Of a stretch of DNA of 64,000 nucleotides, positions 18,964 through 28,031 are shown piece by piece; position 1 is the first letter of the stretch; each line of letters opens with the position of its first letter. Source of the DNA: JBAXXL01 sp037127915 (GTDB lineage: Bacteria; Bacteroidota; Ignavibacteria; Kapaibacteriales; UBA2268); assembly GCA_037127915.1 (NCBI GenBank), contig JBAXXL010000005.1, positions 1 to 64,000 of the forward strand, written 5' to 3'. Under the pieces are notes generated by a model that saw only the letters and a program-made list of their open reading frames with translations, did not search any database and had not been told where the DNA came from. Made by a program: the position numbers and the translations under genes.

Positions 18964-19058
18964 TTATCACTCCCTTTCGGGCAGGTTTTGGCACCTTTAC
19001 TTTTCACAGTAGGTTGCCAGAGGTTCACAGAGCCTGTTCTCTCCCCTCTTCTTTATAA
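18964..19058 (-). promoter_or_regulatory. SAM-I (S-box) riboswitch aptamer
   Basis: On the minus strand the S-box conserved blocks appear in order. TTATAAAGAAGAGGGGAGAG gives P1 and the start of P2. Then come ACAGGCTCTGTGAACCTCTG with GGCAACCTAC, then AAGGTGCCAAAACCTGCCCG, and GAAAGGGAGTGATAA closes P1 (TTATnA with TGATAA). The invariant GGCAACC and GGTGCCAA elements are intact. It precedes lysC and the rest of the methionine/cysteine operon and is followed by an intrinsic terminator at 18853-18896, so it is predicted to be a SAM-off switch by attenuation. Confidence 0.93.
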
Positions 19059-19098
19059 TCAAACACCCCGCCAATCGGAAGGAATATTTGAATTAAAC

Positions 19099-19164
19099 TG
19101 TAATACTTCAGTATTACAAGTCAATAATAAAAAAGAACGATTTTATAAATTTCTGAAATTTATA
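19099..19164. repeat. Two small palindromes upstream of the riboswitch
   Basis: TGTAATACT and AGTATTACA around TC (19099-19118), and TATAAATTTC with GAAATTTATA around one T (19144-19164). They lie between the end of the dedA gene and the riboswitch leader. They may end the dedA transcript or overlap the operon promoter; a TTGACT-like hexamer lies beside the first on the minus strand. Confidence 0.5.
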
Positions 19165-19244
19165 ATTACAAAATTATGACTAATATTCGATTTTAACAAA
19201 TTTTAATATGAAATAATCATAAAATAAATTTTCATTATGAAAAA

Positions 19245-19898
19245 TTAAACTGCTTTTTTTGCTGAGCTTTTGTGTCTAATCCATTCAATTACTGCTGGTA
19301 AAAAGGAAACAAAAATAATCGCTATTATCACAAGTTCGAAATTGCTTTTAACGAATGGAATGTTTCCGAAGAAATAACCTAAAGCCAAAAAAATCCCAAC
19401 CCAAGTAATCCCACCGAAAAAGTTATACGATAAAAAATACTTATTCGACATTTGTCCGGCACCAGCTACAAAAGGAACAAAAGTTCTAATTATTGGGACA
19501 TAACGTGCTAAAAATATAGTTTTACCTCCGTGCTTTTCAAAAAACTTATGCGTTTTTTCTATATATTGCTTTTTAATAAATCTTATTTCACCACGTTCCG
19601 CTTTATCCCCTAATTTTTTCCCAATCCAAAAATTGCAAGCAGACCCCAAGACAGCGGCAGTTGATAAAATTACAAAAAGTAAACCAACACTTAAATTGCT
19701 TGCCGCTATCGCCGCAAATGTTCCTGCGGCAAAAATCAAAGAATCTCCAGGTAAAAATGGAGTTACCACCAGACCGGTTTCACAGAAAATAACAACAAAT
19801 AAAATCACATAAGTTAATGTACCGTATTGCTGAATTATATCTGCCATATATACATCTAAATGCAGAAAAACATCTACCATTGAAGCTAAAAATTCCAT
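19245..19898 (-). CDS. DedA-family membrane protein (SNARE-associated/VTT domain)
   Basis: A protein of 217 residues with several hydrophobic segments (about 22-45, 50-75, 140-165, 180-205). The family marks are present: VVTPFLPGDSLIFAAG, FWIGKKLGDK, FFEKHGGKTIFLARYVPIIRTFVPFVAGAGQM and YNFFGGITWV. The conserved charged residues of the re-entrant loop (E, D, R, R) are visible. DedA/Tvp38 proteins are linked to lipid-carrier recycling and proton-motive-force balance in other bacteria; its substrate here is unknown. It lies 21 bases after glgP, so the two are probably co-transcribed. Confidence 0.93.
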   Translation of the reverse strand: MEFLASMVDVFLHLDVYMADIIQQYGTLTYVILFVVIFCETGLVVTPFLPGDSLIFAAGTFAAIAASNLSVGLLFVILSTAAVLGSACNFWIGKKLGDKAERGEIRFIKKQYIEKTHKFFEKHGGKTIFLARYVPIIRTFVPFVAGAGQMSNKYFLSYNFFGGITWVGIFLALGYFFGNIPFVKSNFELVIIAIIFVSFLPAVIEWIRHKSSAKKAV

Positions 19899-19919
19899 TT
19901 TACCCTTTTTATTAATTAA

Positions 19920-22400
19920 TTACGTAATTCTATTTAATTTCCAAATGTCTTTATTATATTCTAAAATTGTCCGGTCAGTAGAAAACTTGCCGGAATTTGC
20001 AGTATTCAAAATCGATTTTTTTGTCCAGAGCTTTTTATTGCAAAACTCTGTTTCTGCCAATTTCTGTTTCTCTATGTAATCAGGATAATCAGCTAACAAG
20101 CAATAGAAATCTATTGTTCTTAAATGCTCAACTATATCATCAAAAATACCGAATTCTATTGGCGAAAAGTAATTATTCTCAATCATATCAATAATTCTCG
20201 ATATTTCCGGATTCGACTCAATATATTGACTCGGGAAATATCCATTCAGTTTAAGATTGAATATCTCATCAGCATCAAGACCAAATATATAGGCATTTTC
20301 TATACCAACTTCCTGAATCATTTCTATATTGGCACCATCTTGAGTTCCCATTGTGATAGCACCATTCATCATAAATTTCATATTACCCGTACCGGATGCT
20401 TCCAAACCAGCGGTGGAAATTTGTTCCGATAAATCGGAAGCAGGAATAATTAATTCCGCCAATGATACTGAATAATTTGGAATAAAGATAACTTTCAATC
20501 TGCCATCAATTTCGGAATCATTGTTTATGACCCGTGCTACCGCATTAATCAAATGAATTATGCGCTTAGCCAAATTATATCCGGGTGCCGCCTTACCTGC
20601 AAATATAACAACTCTGTTTCCACAAACTTGCTCAGGATTATCTTTAATTCGATTATAAAGCGTTATCACATGCAGTAAATTCAGAAGCTGTCTTTTGTAT
20701 TCGTGGATTCTTTTGATTTGAACATCGAATAATGAGTCGGCTTTAAGTTCTATATTCTGGGTTTCTTTGATGTACTTGATTAATTTGTTTTTGTTTTCAA
20801 TTTTTACTTTTTGCCATTCCAATTGAAAATCTTCATCGTCGGCAAATTGAGCAATTTCTTTAACTTTATATAAATTATTTATCCAATCCGAACCGATTTT
20901 TTTTGTCAATAACTCAGCTAATAGCGGATTGGCTTTTGAAATCCATCTTCTTTGAGTTACACCATTGGTTTTGTTAGAAAATTTCTCCGGCATAAAATCG
21001 TAGAAATCTTTAAAGAGTCTTTTTTTCAATATATCAGTATGCAGTTCAGCTACACCGTTAATTGAAAAACTGCCAACAACTGCAAGGTGCGCCATTTTGA
21101 TTGTTTTTTCAGTACCTTCCGAAACTAATGACATATCGCGAATTTTATCCAAGTCATTGCGGTAGTGCATCCGAACTTTATCTAAAAATCTTTGGTTGAT
21201 TTCATAAATAATCTGAAGATGGCGTGGAAGGAGGCGACCCAATAAATTAACTGACCAGCGTTCTAACGCTTCATCCAAAACAGTATGGTTCGTATAAGCG
21301 AATGTATGGCTGGTTATATTCCAAGCGTTTTGCCAAGAGAAACCTTCTTCATCAACGAGTATGCGCATCAATTCCGCAATAGCAATCGCAGGATGAGTAT
21401 CGTTAAGTTGAATAACTGTTTTTGCGTGGAAATTTTCTAAATTTGGGTTTTTAGTTTTATGCTTACGGATTATATCTTGAAGTGAAGCTGATACATAAAA
21501 ATACTGTTGCTTAAGGCGTAGTTCTTTGCCTTGCATGGTATTATCATTTGGGTAAAGCACCTTGGATATATTTTCTGATTCGTTTTTGCCTTCAACAGAA
21601 CGTATATAATCGCCTTGATTGAATTGGTTTAAATCGAAATCTTTTGCGGCTTTCGCTTCCCAAAGTCTCAAACTGTTTACAACTTCGTTTTGATAACCCG
21701 GAATTGGAATATCGTAAGCAAGTGCTAATACATCGCTCGTAGAATTCCAATCCATATAAATTCTGCCTGCACTATCCAATCTGCTTTCTACTTTACCGTA
21801 AAATCGAATCTTATATGAATGGTCCGGACGGGTAAGTTCCCACGGACTTCCGAATTTAAGCCAGTTATCCGGTTTTTCGATTTGCTCATCGTGTTCAATC
21901 CTTTGCTCAAAAATTCCGTATTGATACCTTATTCCATAACCAATGGCAGGCAATTCCAATGTCGCCATTGAATCGAGGAAGCATGAGGCCAATCTGCCTA
22001 AACCTCCATTGCCCAAGCCCATATCATGCTCATATTCAAGAATTTCATCGATGTCCCAACCGTTTCGTTCTAAAACTTCTTTGCACTTATCAAATAATCC
22101 GAGATTTATTAAGGAAGTACCTAAAAGCCTACCCATCAGAAATTCCATAGAAAGGTAATACAATTTCCTACCGTGGTCATCATATATTTTTTTGCGGGTT
22201 CTGAGCCACTTTTTGACTAATTCATCACGAATACTAAGCGCTGTAGCTCGGAAAATATCTTCAGCGAGCAAATTTGTTTTGTCTTTAACTAGCCGATACT
22301 CTAAGTTTTCAGCTATTGATTCTTCGATTGTTTTTTTATATTCGTTATAATCAGTAAAAAATATTGATTCTTCGTAAGTGACATTCTTACTAAGAGACAT
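19920..22400 (-). CDS. glgP: Glycogen/maltodextrin phosphorylase
   Basis: Releases glucose-1-phosphate from alpha-1,4-glucans. At 826 residues it matches the canonical GT35 family of about 800 residues. YYLSMEFLMGRLLG and GLGNGGLGRLASCFLDS lie near the N-terminus, VIQLNDTHPA in the middle, and the PLP site EASGTGNMKFMMNGA with Lys675 in the C-terminal half. RIHEYKRQLLN and FAGKAAPGYNLAK are also present. The N-terminal regulatory phospho-serine region of animal enzymes is absent, as in bacterial enzymes. No glycogen synthase or branching enzyme is nearby. Confidence 0.96.
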   Translation of the reverse strand: MSLSKNVTYEESIFFTDYNEYKKTIEESIAENLEYRLVKDKTNLLAEDIFRATALSIRDELVKKWLRTRKKIYDDHGRKLYYLSMEFLMGRLLGTSLINLGLFDKCKEVLERNGWDIDEILEYEHDMGLGNGGLGRLASCFLDSMATLELPAIGYGIRYQYGIFEQRIEHDEQIEKPDNWLKFGSPWELTRPDHSYKIRFYGKVESRLDSAGRIYMDWNSTSDVLALAYDIPIPGYQNEVVNSLRLWEAKAAKDFDLNQFNQGDYIRSVEGKNESENISKVLYPNDNTMQGKELRLKQQYFYVSASLQDIIRKHKTKNPNLENFHAKTVIQLNDTHPAIAIAELMRILVDEEGFSWQNAWNITSHTFAYTNHTVLDEALERWSVNLLGRLLPRHLQIIYEINQRFLDKVRMHYRNDLDKIRDMSLVSEGTEKTIKMAHLAVVGSFSINGVAELHTDILKKRLFKDFYDFMPEKFSNKTNGVTQRRWISKANPLLAELLTKKIGSDWINNLYKVKEIAQFADDEDFQLEWQKVKIENKNKLIKYIKETQNIELKADSLFDVQIKRIHEYKRQLLNLLHVITLYNRIKDNPEQVCGNRVVIFAGKAAPGYNLAKRIIHLINAVARVINNDSEIDGRLKVIFIPNYSVSLAELIIPASDLSEQISTAGLEASGTGNMKFMMNGAITMGTQDGANIEMIQEVGIENAYIFGLDADEIFNLKLNGYFPSQYIESNPEISRIIDMIENNYFSPIEFGIFDDIVEHLRTIDFYCLLADYPDYIEKQKLAETEFCNKKLWTKKSILNTANSGKFSTDRTILEYNKDIWKLNRIT

Positions 22401-22431
22401 AAGGCACCTTTAATTTAATTTAATAGAATAG

Positions 22432-22743
22432 TTAAATTATCTCAAATAATTCTTGGTTTTTTACAACTTTTTCAGAAGTTGAAACCAGTATATCCTTAAC
22501 TATTCCATCAATAGGGGCTTTGTAAATATTTCTCATTTTCATAGCTTCAAGAACTAATACAGGTTGTTGAGCTTTTACTTTATCGCCTTTTTTTACATAT
22601 ATTTCGCGTATGCTTCCGGGTATGAAAGCTGTAGCTAAACCCAAATTTTCTGGTTTGAATTTCTTGCGGTTATTGAACATTTTATTTAATTTGGTTTGAT
22701 ACTTAGTATCATCCAAAACAAATACTTCAAATTTATCGTTCAT
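22432..22743 (-). CDS. Small biotinyl/lipoyl-attachment-domain protein
   Basis: A protein of 103 residues. The C-terminal 65 form a biotinyl domain with the biotin-acceptor Lys69 in VLEAMKMRN, flanked by the usual GSIREIYVKKGDKV and PIDGIVKDILV hammerhead halves. The EAMKM sequence points to biotin rather than lipoate. The N-terminal 35 residues (EVFVLDDTKYQTKL) match the lead part of carboxylase biotin subunits. No carboxylase or carboxyltransferase gene is adjacent; the next gene upstream, only 2 bases away, is the MqnA-like one. Confidence 0.85.
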   Translation of the reverse strand: MNDKFEVFVLDDTKYQTKLNKMFNNRKKFKPENLGLATAFIPGSIREIYVKKGDKVKAQQPVLVLEAMKMRNIYKAPIDGIVKDILVSTSEKVVKNQELFEII

Positions 22744-22744
22744 C

Positions 22745-23521
22745 TTAATCTCTAATAATTTTCGTTTCTAAATTTATGTCAGCGACGTTGATATCTGCAA
22801 TTTCGCTTACTAAAGTGTGATAATAAAACAAATCGGCTGTACGCTCCAAGGCTTCTTTATGAATATCATTCCATTTAAAGAGGTATTTACCGTTTCTTTC
22901 TTCATCTGTATCAGATTGAATAATCTCTAATTCTTGATTTTCTTCATCGGTTCCAGCGAAAAGTTGGATATACTCGTTAATCTCGGAATCAAATTCTTCG
23001 TTAATGCCAACCCAATAAGCAAGCGGTAAAGGAAGATCATACGATAAAAACCAATCTTCGCTAATATCAAGACTGCCTTCACTTGGGTGATTTAGAAGTA
23101 ATGCCGCGTCGTATTTCGCTAAAGCCTCTTCAAGATTGGCACTATCTTTTACAAATTCAATAATCATATCATAGCGTTCTGCTAAAAGTATCCGTGTTAT
23201 TGATAGTAAATACTCGTTATCAAAATCAACAGAGCTGTTGTTTATGGTTCGTAAATTGGGCTTAAAATTCAACGAGAGTAAGCCGCTATAACCCTGCACT
23301 GCTAAGCAGGCACCGGGTATAATGCGGTAATCGCCTTTGCCCATACCACGGAAATAATCCAATGGGGACAATAAAGCAACATCCACCAAGCGCTTGCGGA
23401 ATAAATCACCGGCACGCTCGGGGGTTACTTTTATCAACTCGATATTGTTGGATTTACAAACTTCATCAACGTTTTTCAATATCAAATTGTATATACTATT
23501 TTGCGGAATTGCAATTTTCAT
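22745..23521 (-). CDS. MqnA-like protein (menaquinone-biosynthesis / periplasmic-binding fold)
   Basis: A protein of 258 residues without signal peptide. The pattern RVDVALLSPLDYFRG, the basic KIAIPQNS start, LNHPSEGSLDISEDW and YDLPLPLAYWVGINEEF resemble the MqnA/MqnD family (PF02621), whose members take part in the futalosine route to menaquinone. The match is to the fold and motif layout; the sequence looks divergent, and no other mqn gene is visible here. It is probably translated together with the biotinyl protein. Catalysis is unproven; a binding protein with the same fold is an alternative. Confidence 0.6.
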   Translation of the reverse strand: MKIAIPQNSIYNLILKNVDEVCKSNNIELIKVTPERAGDLFRKRLVDVALLSPLDYFRGMGKGDYRIIPGACLAVQGYSGLLSLNFKPNLRTINNSSVDFDNEYLLSITRILLAERYDMIIEFVKDSANLEEALAKYDAALLLNHPSEGSLDISEDWFLSYDLPLPLAYWVGINEEFDSEINEYIQLFAGTDEENQELEIIQSDTDEERNGKYLFKWNDIHKEALERTADLFYYHTLVSEIADINVADINLETKIIRD

Positions 23522-23555
23522 AATACAAATATAATCAAATCATACGAAATGATTA

Positions 23556-26060
23556 TTAAAAACCATCCATTGGTTCTTCGCTACCGCCATTACCATTTGA
23601 ATCTTTTTTAGGATCCTTTTTGTAATTATTCAAGCGATAGGTTAGGTTTAACATTACAACCGGTGCTTCCCGCCACATCGAATTTTCCGAATAAAGCCCC
23701 AGAGAAGTCGTCGTAAAACCACGATGGTATGTTGCAAACACATCTCGTACATTTAGCGAAACCGACAGCATATTTTTCAAGAAATCTTGTTTAATTGCTA
23801 AATTCATTCCGTACATCGAGGTTGTTGTACCTTGAGCTGAAACGCTCGGCGCGCTATAATCTCCGCTGATTTGGAAACGTGTATTAGGTCCAAAATTAAA
23901 TATGACATTCGCTCTACTAGACCAAGTATTAGTATTTCTTGCTATTGTATCACCTGATAAAATTGTATTTAAACGGTAATTATAATATGTACCTGAAACA
24001 GTGAAGTTTACCCATTTTGCAGGTCTCCAATTTAACATTCCTTCCAAACCAGATGAATAGTCATTATCAATATTATCAACCGTATTGATGATAATACCAT
24101 CAACTCTATTGCGAACTGGACTTATAATATTGGTCCTGTGACGATAGTATCCTTCAATTGATACATAAGAAGCATTTGCAAAAGCATATTGGTAATTTAG
24201 TTCATAGGAATTTGAATACTCCGGCTTCAGTTTCGGATTACCTGTACGAATATTATTAGCATCAATATATGTTACAAACGGATCTAAGTCCCAACCGCGC
24301 GGTCTATCAACCCGTCTTGTATAGCTTGCCATTAATTGATTTTCATCGTTTAATTTATAGGATAAATGTACTGATGGGAAAATATCCCATATATCTAATT
24401 TGGCTATACTATCTCTATTTTGGATAAATCGATAATTATACTCTCCTCGTAAACCAATCATATATCCCAAATCACTTATTCCACCGGTATAAGTTCCATA
24501 AACTGAATGAATATCGTTTGTAAAAGTCATATCTGTATTCAGTGAATCAATGTTGTTCCAAATATTTGTTGAATTATCGAGCAAGTCCAATTTATAAGTT
24601 TCCTTATTCCGATCCATCCTATAGCTGTAACCAGCTTCTATTTTTTGTTTATCATCTATCGGATAGACATAGTCAGCCTTGATACGTAATTCTTTTTCCA
24701 ATTCACCTTCGTGTATCCGCCTTTCTTTTTTTAAAGTACTATCAATAATTATAAAATCAGAATTTGTCGGGCATTCAAATAAAGTGTTCGGATCATCCGA
24801 TATTTCGTCTGAATACTGAAATGAAGCATCTAATTGGTGACCGGCATCATCGAATTTATGTTGAAATGTACCATTTACACCCCAATAATCTCTTGTTCCT
24901 AAGCCACCGCTTGTATTTATTCGATAATCAGAAGTTCCTAAATAACTTGCGTATTGATGTTGTTCCGAGTTCATAAAGAATCCACCACCGCCCATTCCAA
25001 ATACACCTTCTAAAGTAGCACTAGTTTTATCAGTAAACTCATAACCCATTCCGGCTTTTAAGGAATAACTTTTCCTTTGGTGGTCGCGGCTTCCTTCAGT
25101 ATCTAACGTATCGTAATAGATTTGCGAAGGAGTAACCTTAGTAGTATCCTCATAAACAGTTTTACCTTTACTTCCGCCTGCGAAATTCATATCACGGTAG
25201 TCGCCGCCAACATAAAAATTGAATTTGTCTTGAAAATAATTCACCAAAAAATCACCAGAATACTTACCCCAAGTGCCATAACTCGCATTAAAAAGTCCGT
25301 TCAAACCTTGGCGAATATCTTTTTTCAATAACACGTTAATTATTCCCGAAGCACCATCCGGATCGTATTTAGCTGAAGGATTTGTGATAATTTCTATTTT
25401 ATCAATTGTTTCGCTTGGAATTTGTTGTAAAGCTTCACTGCCTTGGATTATACTCGGTTTGCCATTTATATAAACAGTAAAATTTGAGCTTCCTCTCAAA
25501 GCTACGTTGCCGTCTATATCAACTTGTACAGAAGGAACATTCTCCAACGCCTGCACCGCTGTCATACCGGCCGAGGATAAATCCTGGCTTACGTTTACAA
25601 CTTTCTTATCTATTTTATAATCCACATAGAGCTTATCGGCAACTATGTCAATTTGATCACCCTGCGCGGTAGATTGATTTATTTTAATCACATTTAATTT
25701 TACAATTTTATTTTTTGGAGTTACTTTAACATCTTTGATTATAGATTTCTTATATCCAACAAACTTAATTTCTATATAATACAAGCCATAAGGCACTTTG
25801 GTAATACTAAATTCACCTTTCTCGTTAGTTATTGCACCTGTAACAATAGAAGAATCCTTTTGGCTTCTTACTATAATGTTTGTGTACGTCATTTTCGCGC
25901 CGGTTTCCGAATCTACGACTTTACCGGATATGACGCCTTCTGCGGGCATTTTGGACATATCGAAACCACCGGGACGGGCTCCGCCAGGACCTGGTTGACT
26001 ATATAATTGATTTACATTAAATAACGCTATAAAAGACAATACAATGAGTATGTTCCTCAT
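23556..26060 (-). CDS. TonB-dependent-receptor-like outer-membrane beta-barrel protein with N-terminal carboxypeptidase-regulatory-like domain
   Basis: A protein of 834 residues with a signal peptide at 1-21 (ends LYSQ). A CarboxypepD_reg-like sandwich follows at about 40-130 (GVISGKVVDSETGAKMTYTN, EKGEFSITKVPYGLYYIEI). The plug follows (AVQALENVPSVQVDIDGNVALRG, FTVYINGKPS, IEIITNPSAKYDPDGASGIINV). The rest is a barrel of the OMP_b-brl_3 type, with repeated alternating strands and a Tyr/Phe-rich end. The tail DSNGNGGSEEPMDGF extends past the last strand. It may import a ligand or serve in the envelope; no SusD partner is present. Confidence 0.9.
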   Translation of the reverse strand: MRNILIVLSFIALFNVNQLYSQPGPGGARPGGFDMSKMPAEGVISGKVVDSETGAKMTYTNIIVRSQKDSSIVTGAITNEKGEFSITKVPYGLYYIEIKFVGYKKSIIKDVKVTPKNKIVKLNVIKINQSTAQGDQIDIVADKLYVDYKIDKKVVNVSQDLSSAGMTAVQALENVPSVQVDIDGNVALRGSSNFTVYINGKPSIIQGSEALQQIPSETIDKIEIITNPSAKYDPDGASGIINVLLKKDIRQGLNGLFNASYGTWGKYSGDFLVNYFQDKFNFYVGGDYRDMNFAGGSKGKTVYEDTTKVTPSQIYYDTLDTEGSRDHQRKSYSLKAGMGYEFTDKTSATLEGVFGMGGGGFFMNSEQHQYASYLGTSDYRINTSGGLGTRDYWGVNGTFQHKFDDAGHQLDASFQYSDEISDDPNTLFECPTNSDFIIIDSTLKKERRIHEGELEKELRIKADYVYPIDDKQKIEAGYSYRMDRNKETYKLDLLDNSTNIWNNIDSLNTDMTFTNDIHSVYGTYTGGISDLGYMIGLRGEYNYRFIQNRDSIAKLDIWDIFPSVHLSYKLNDENQLMASYTRRVDRPRGWDLDPFVTYIDANNIRTGNPKLKPEYSNSYELNYQYAFANASYVSIEGYYRHRTNIISPVRNRVDGIIINTVDNIDNDYSSGLEGMLNWRPAKWVNFTVSGTYYNYRLNTILSGDTIARNTNTWSSRANVIFNFGPNTRFQISGDYSAPSVSAQGTTTSMYGMNLAIKQDFLKNMLSVSLNVRDVFATYHRGFTTTSLGLYSENSMWREAPVVMLNLTYRLNNYKKDPKKDSNGNGGSEEPMDGF

Positions 26061-26467
26061 TTTTTTACTCCGAAATTAGAATAATTAATAAATATTAACA
26101 AAACATCTTCTCTTTGACGAAAAAAAATGAAAATAGTTTAATAAACAATTATAAGTTATAAATTATAAATTATAAATTGCAAGAATGGAATCATAATTAA
26201 CCTCTTTACTTTATGAACTTTATGAACTTTCAACTTTACAAACTGTAACCACCAAATAGTTGAATATGAATCACGTAGTGATGCCATATTAATAGAAATG
26301 AATATTTGATAAGATAGAGTTCCAGCGGAACGATATATAAAACTATTTAACCAATAGAGCATAAGTTGACCCAAAATACGCAATAATTGTAATTTATCTA
26401 TAATAATTCAAAAAATAATATTAATTTACGATTAGTAAATGTATTAAGATAGAATTAGTGGTGCTTT
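26061..26467. other. Intergenic region with short palindromes, no gene
   Basis: It holds an A/T-rich direct repeat (TTATAAATTATAAATT near 26153-26177), a run of ACTTTATGAACTTTATGAAC words near 26210, and the palindromes TCACGTAGTGA (about 26269-26279) and GTTCCAGCGGAAC (about 26321-26333). A 75-codon frame across it is made of these repeats and was not called. Confidence 0.5.
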
Positions 26468-27169
26468 ATGAAGATTTACTTGTATATAGTTTCGTTATTG
26501 ATGATTGCAACCATCTCTGGCTGTGTTTCAATTAATTCCCTGCAATCCGGCAGAACAATTGACAAAGGTAACTTAGAGATTGCCGGCAGTTTAACAAGTG
26601 GTGAATTTACTCCAAACTCACCTAGCTTGAAGGAAGCAATTGATTATGTGCAATATGACTATGTTCCGGTTTTTGAGGCAACTGCAAAATATGGCTTGTG
26701 CGAAAACTTTGATTTAGCTTTAAAACTCAACACAGCGGGTTTCGTGATGGGTCAAGTAAAGTATCAATTTTTGGGTAACAAGAAAACTTTATTTGCCGGA
26801 AGTGTGGGTGCAGATTTCGGTGCATTCCCTGTGTGGTCTATGTTTGGCGTGGTAAATACCAATATTTCGGTACCTCTTTATTTATCTTTTCACCCAAAGG
26901 ACGATGTTTGTCTATACCTAACTCCTCGATATTCTTATTCATCGCTTAATTATTTCGACCAAGACAACGATTCACTTAATGGTACTTCCGAATATTTAAG
27001 CTACGGAGCATTTTCGTATGGGCTGATAATCGGCAAAAAGAACAAATTGATGATAGAAGTCACCCATTCACAAAACAACGGATTCAAACCCACTCAGGTC
27101 GCTATTGGATTTTCATCAACTTTTGATATGAAAAACAAGAAGTGGTATAAAAATATTTTTGGGGAGTAA
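26468..27169 (+). CDS. Lipoprotein with barrel-like outer-membrane domain, unknown
   Basis: A protein of 233 residues. A lipobox ends in ISGC (Cys19), followed by VSINSLQSGRTI. The mature part alternates short strands and turns (FEATAKYGLCENFDLALKLNTAGFVMGQVKYQFLG, LFAGSVGADFGAF, LYLTPRYSYSSLN) like a small beta-barrel of the OmpA or YaiO type. The signal TSGEFTPNSPS region looks like a linker. No operon partner is visible. The family is not known to me by name. Confidence 0.75.
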   Translation: MKIYLYIVSLLMIATISGCVSINSLQSGRTIDKGNLEIAGSLTSGEFTPNSPSLKEAIDYVQYDYVPVFEATAKYGLCENFDLALKLNTAGFVMGQVKYQFLGNKKTLFAGSVGADFGAFPVWSMFGVVNTNISVPLYLSFHPKDDVCLYLTPRYSYSSLNYFDQDNDSLNGTSEYLSYGAFSYGLIIGKKNKLMIEVTHSQNNGFKPTQVAIGFSSTFDMKNKKWYKNIFGE

Positions 27170-27496
27170 AATTTTGTTTTATTAGGTAGATACAAATGAT
27201 TTTAAATTATTTTCACTTATTAAAAAATAGTTTATTGTCGTAAGTCTATAATATATATATATATATATATATATTCGCAAGATTATGAATAAAAATTAAT
27301 TTGGATATTAAATTAATTCATTTTAATTTAGGACATATTTATTTGACAATACAAACAAAAGTGATTAAATAATATGGAAATAGGTAGAATTAAGGAGATG
27401 AGCCTATGATTGCCCAAAAATAAAAGCCAAAGTTTTTCCTTTGGTAAAGTTTTCCTCTGGCTTAACGAAAAAATAAATAAAACTTCACCAAAAATG
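27170..27496. other. Intergenic stretch before the leader of the small secreted gene
   Basis: Contains the AT microsatellite and, near 27424-27476, a hairpin-like pair in which CCAAAG and CTTTGG sit inside outer AAGCC and GGCTT words. No coding frame was seen. Confidence 0.4.
27251..27274. repeat. (AT)12 microsatellite
   Basis: Twelve perfect AT dinucleotides. It lies in the gap after the lipoprotein gene and about 340 bases before the next gene. Such runs are slippage-prone. Confidence 0.95.
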
Positions 27497-27560
27497 CGAA
27501 GTATTATCCATTTTGTAAAAATAACTGATTACAAAATTAATAAATATTGGTGATACTTCG
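27497..27560 (+). promoter_or_regulatory. Nested stem-loop leader upstream of the small secreted-protein gene
   Basis: An outer pair CGAAGTAT (27497-27504) with ATACTTCG (27553-27560) encloses an inner pair ATTTTGTAA with TTACAAAAT (27510-27537). Fifty bases later the 96-residue gene starts. It may be a structured 5' leader, or an AT-rich chance fold. No known riboswitch pattern was recognised. Confidence 0.35.
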
Positions 27561-27609
27561 AGCGGTTTTCTTTTTATAAATGTTTTATTAATTATTTGGA
27601 GTATTTAAT

Positions 27610-27900
27610 ATGAAGAAGTTCATATTAGCTGTAGCGATTATAGCTATATCGTCAATTAGCTATTTAGGTGCTATGTATGATACTAACCTTGGTGGTACAT
27701 GGGTTTGTCAAGAAAACCCAACATTACAAACCATGCCTGGCGAAGTTGTTCGTTATACAAATATTGGGGGTGGTTATAGAGTACAATGCGAAGGATTGAC
27801 TGGAACCTGTTGGCGTATAAGTGGCGAAACGTTATTTATTAATAGCGATTTACCGCCGTATAATGGGATAATTTACGGGGTAACTCTTTTACCTGTATAA
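27610..27900 (+). CDS. Small secreted protein, unknown
   Basis: A protein of 96 residues with a signal peptide at 1-20 (MKKFILAVAIIAISSISYLGA). GGAG lies 10 bases before the ATG. The mature part has three Cys (WVCQEN, VQCEGLTGTCW), is rich in Gly and Tyr, and has a compact lipocalin-like repeat of strands (GTWVCQEN, VVRYTNIGGGYRVQCEG, TCWRISGETLFINS) resembling small extracellular beta proteins. It is followed by a strong hairpin and so is probably a single-gene transcript. Confidence 0.7.
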   Translation: MKKFILAVAIIAISSISYLGAMYDTNLGGTWVCQENPTLQTMPGEVVRYTNIGGGYRVQCEGLTGTCWRISGETLFINSDLPPYNGIIYGVTLLPV

Positions 27901-27956
27901 ACCTAATCATAAACGACATAGGAAATATGTTTGGAATCGTAGCATATCTCTTAGAA

Positions 27957-27989
27957 GGTCAGCAACTAATTCCTTATTAGTTGCTGACC
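27957..27989. terminator. Perfect 14-bp hairpin after the small secreted gene
   Basis: Arms GGTCAGCAACTAAT and ATTAGTTGCTGACC around TCCTT. The 3' flank lacks a good T-run, so termination is likely but not certain; the hairpin may also be a dispersed palindrome. Confidence 0.6.
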
Positions 27990-28031
27990 GGATATAAATA
28001 ATTAAAGTTTGCTAATAATAATTAAACTAAT

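Noticed and set aside
26156..26383. 75-codon minus-strand frame
   Set aside because: Its sequence (HKVHKVKRL) comes from the ACTTTATGAA repeat words; no ribosome site.
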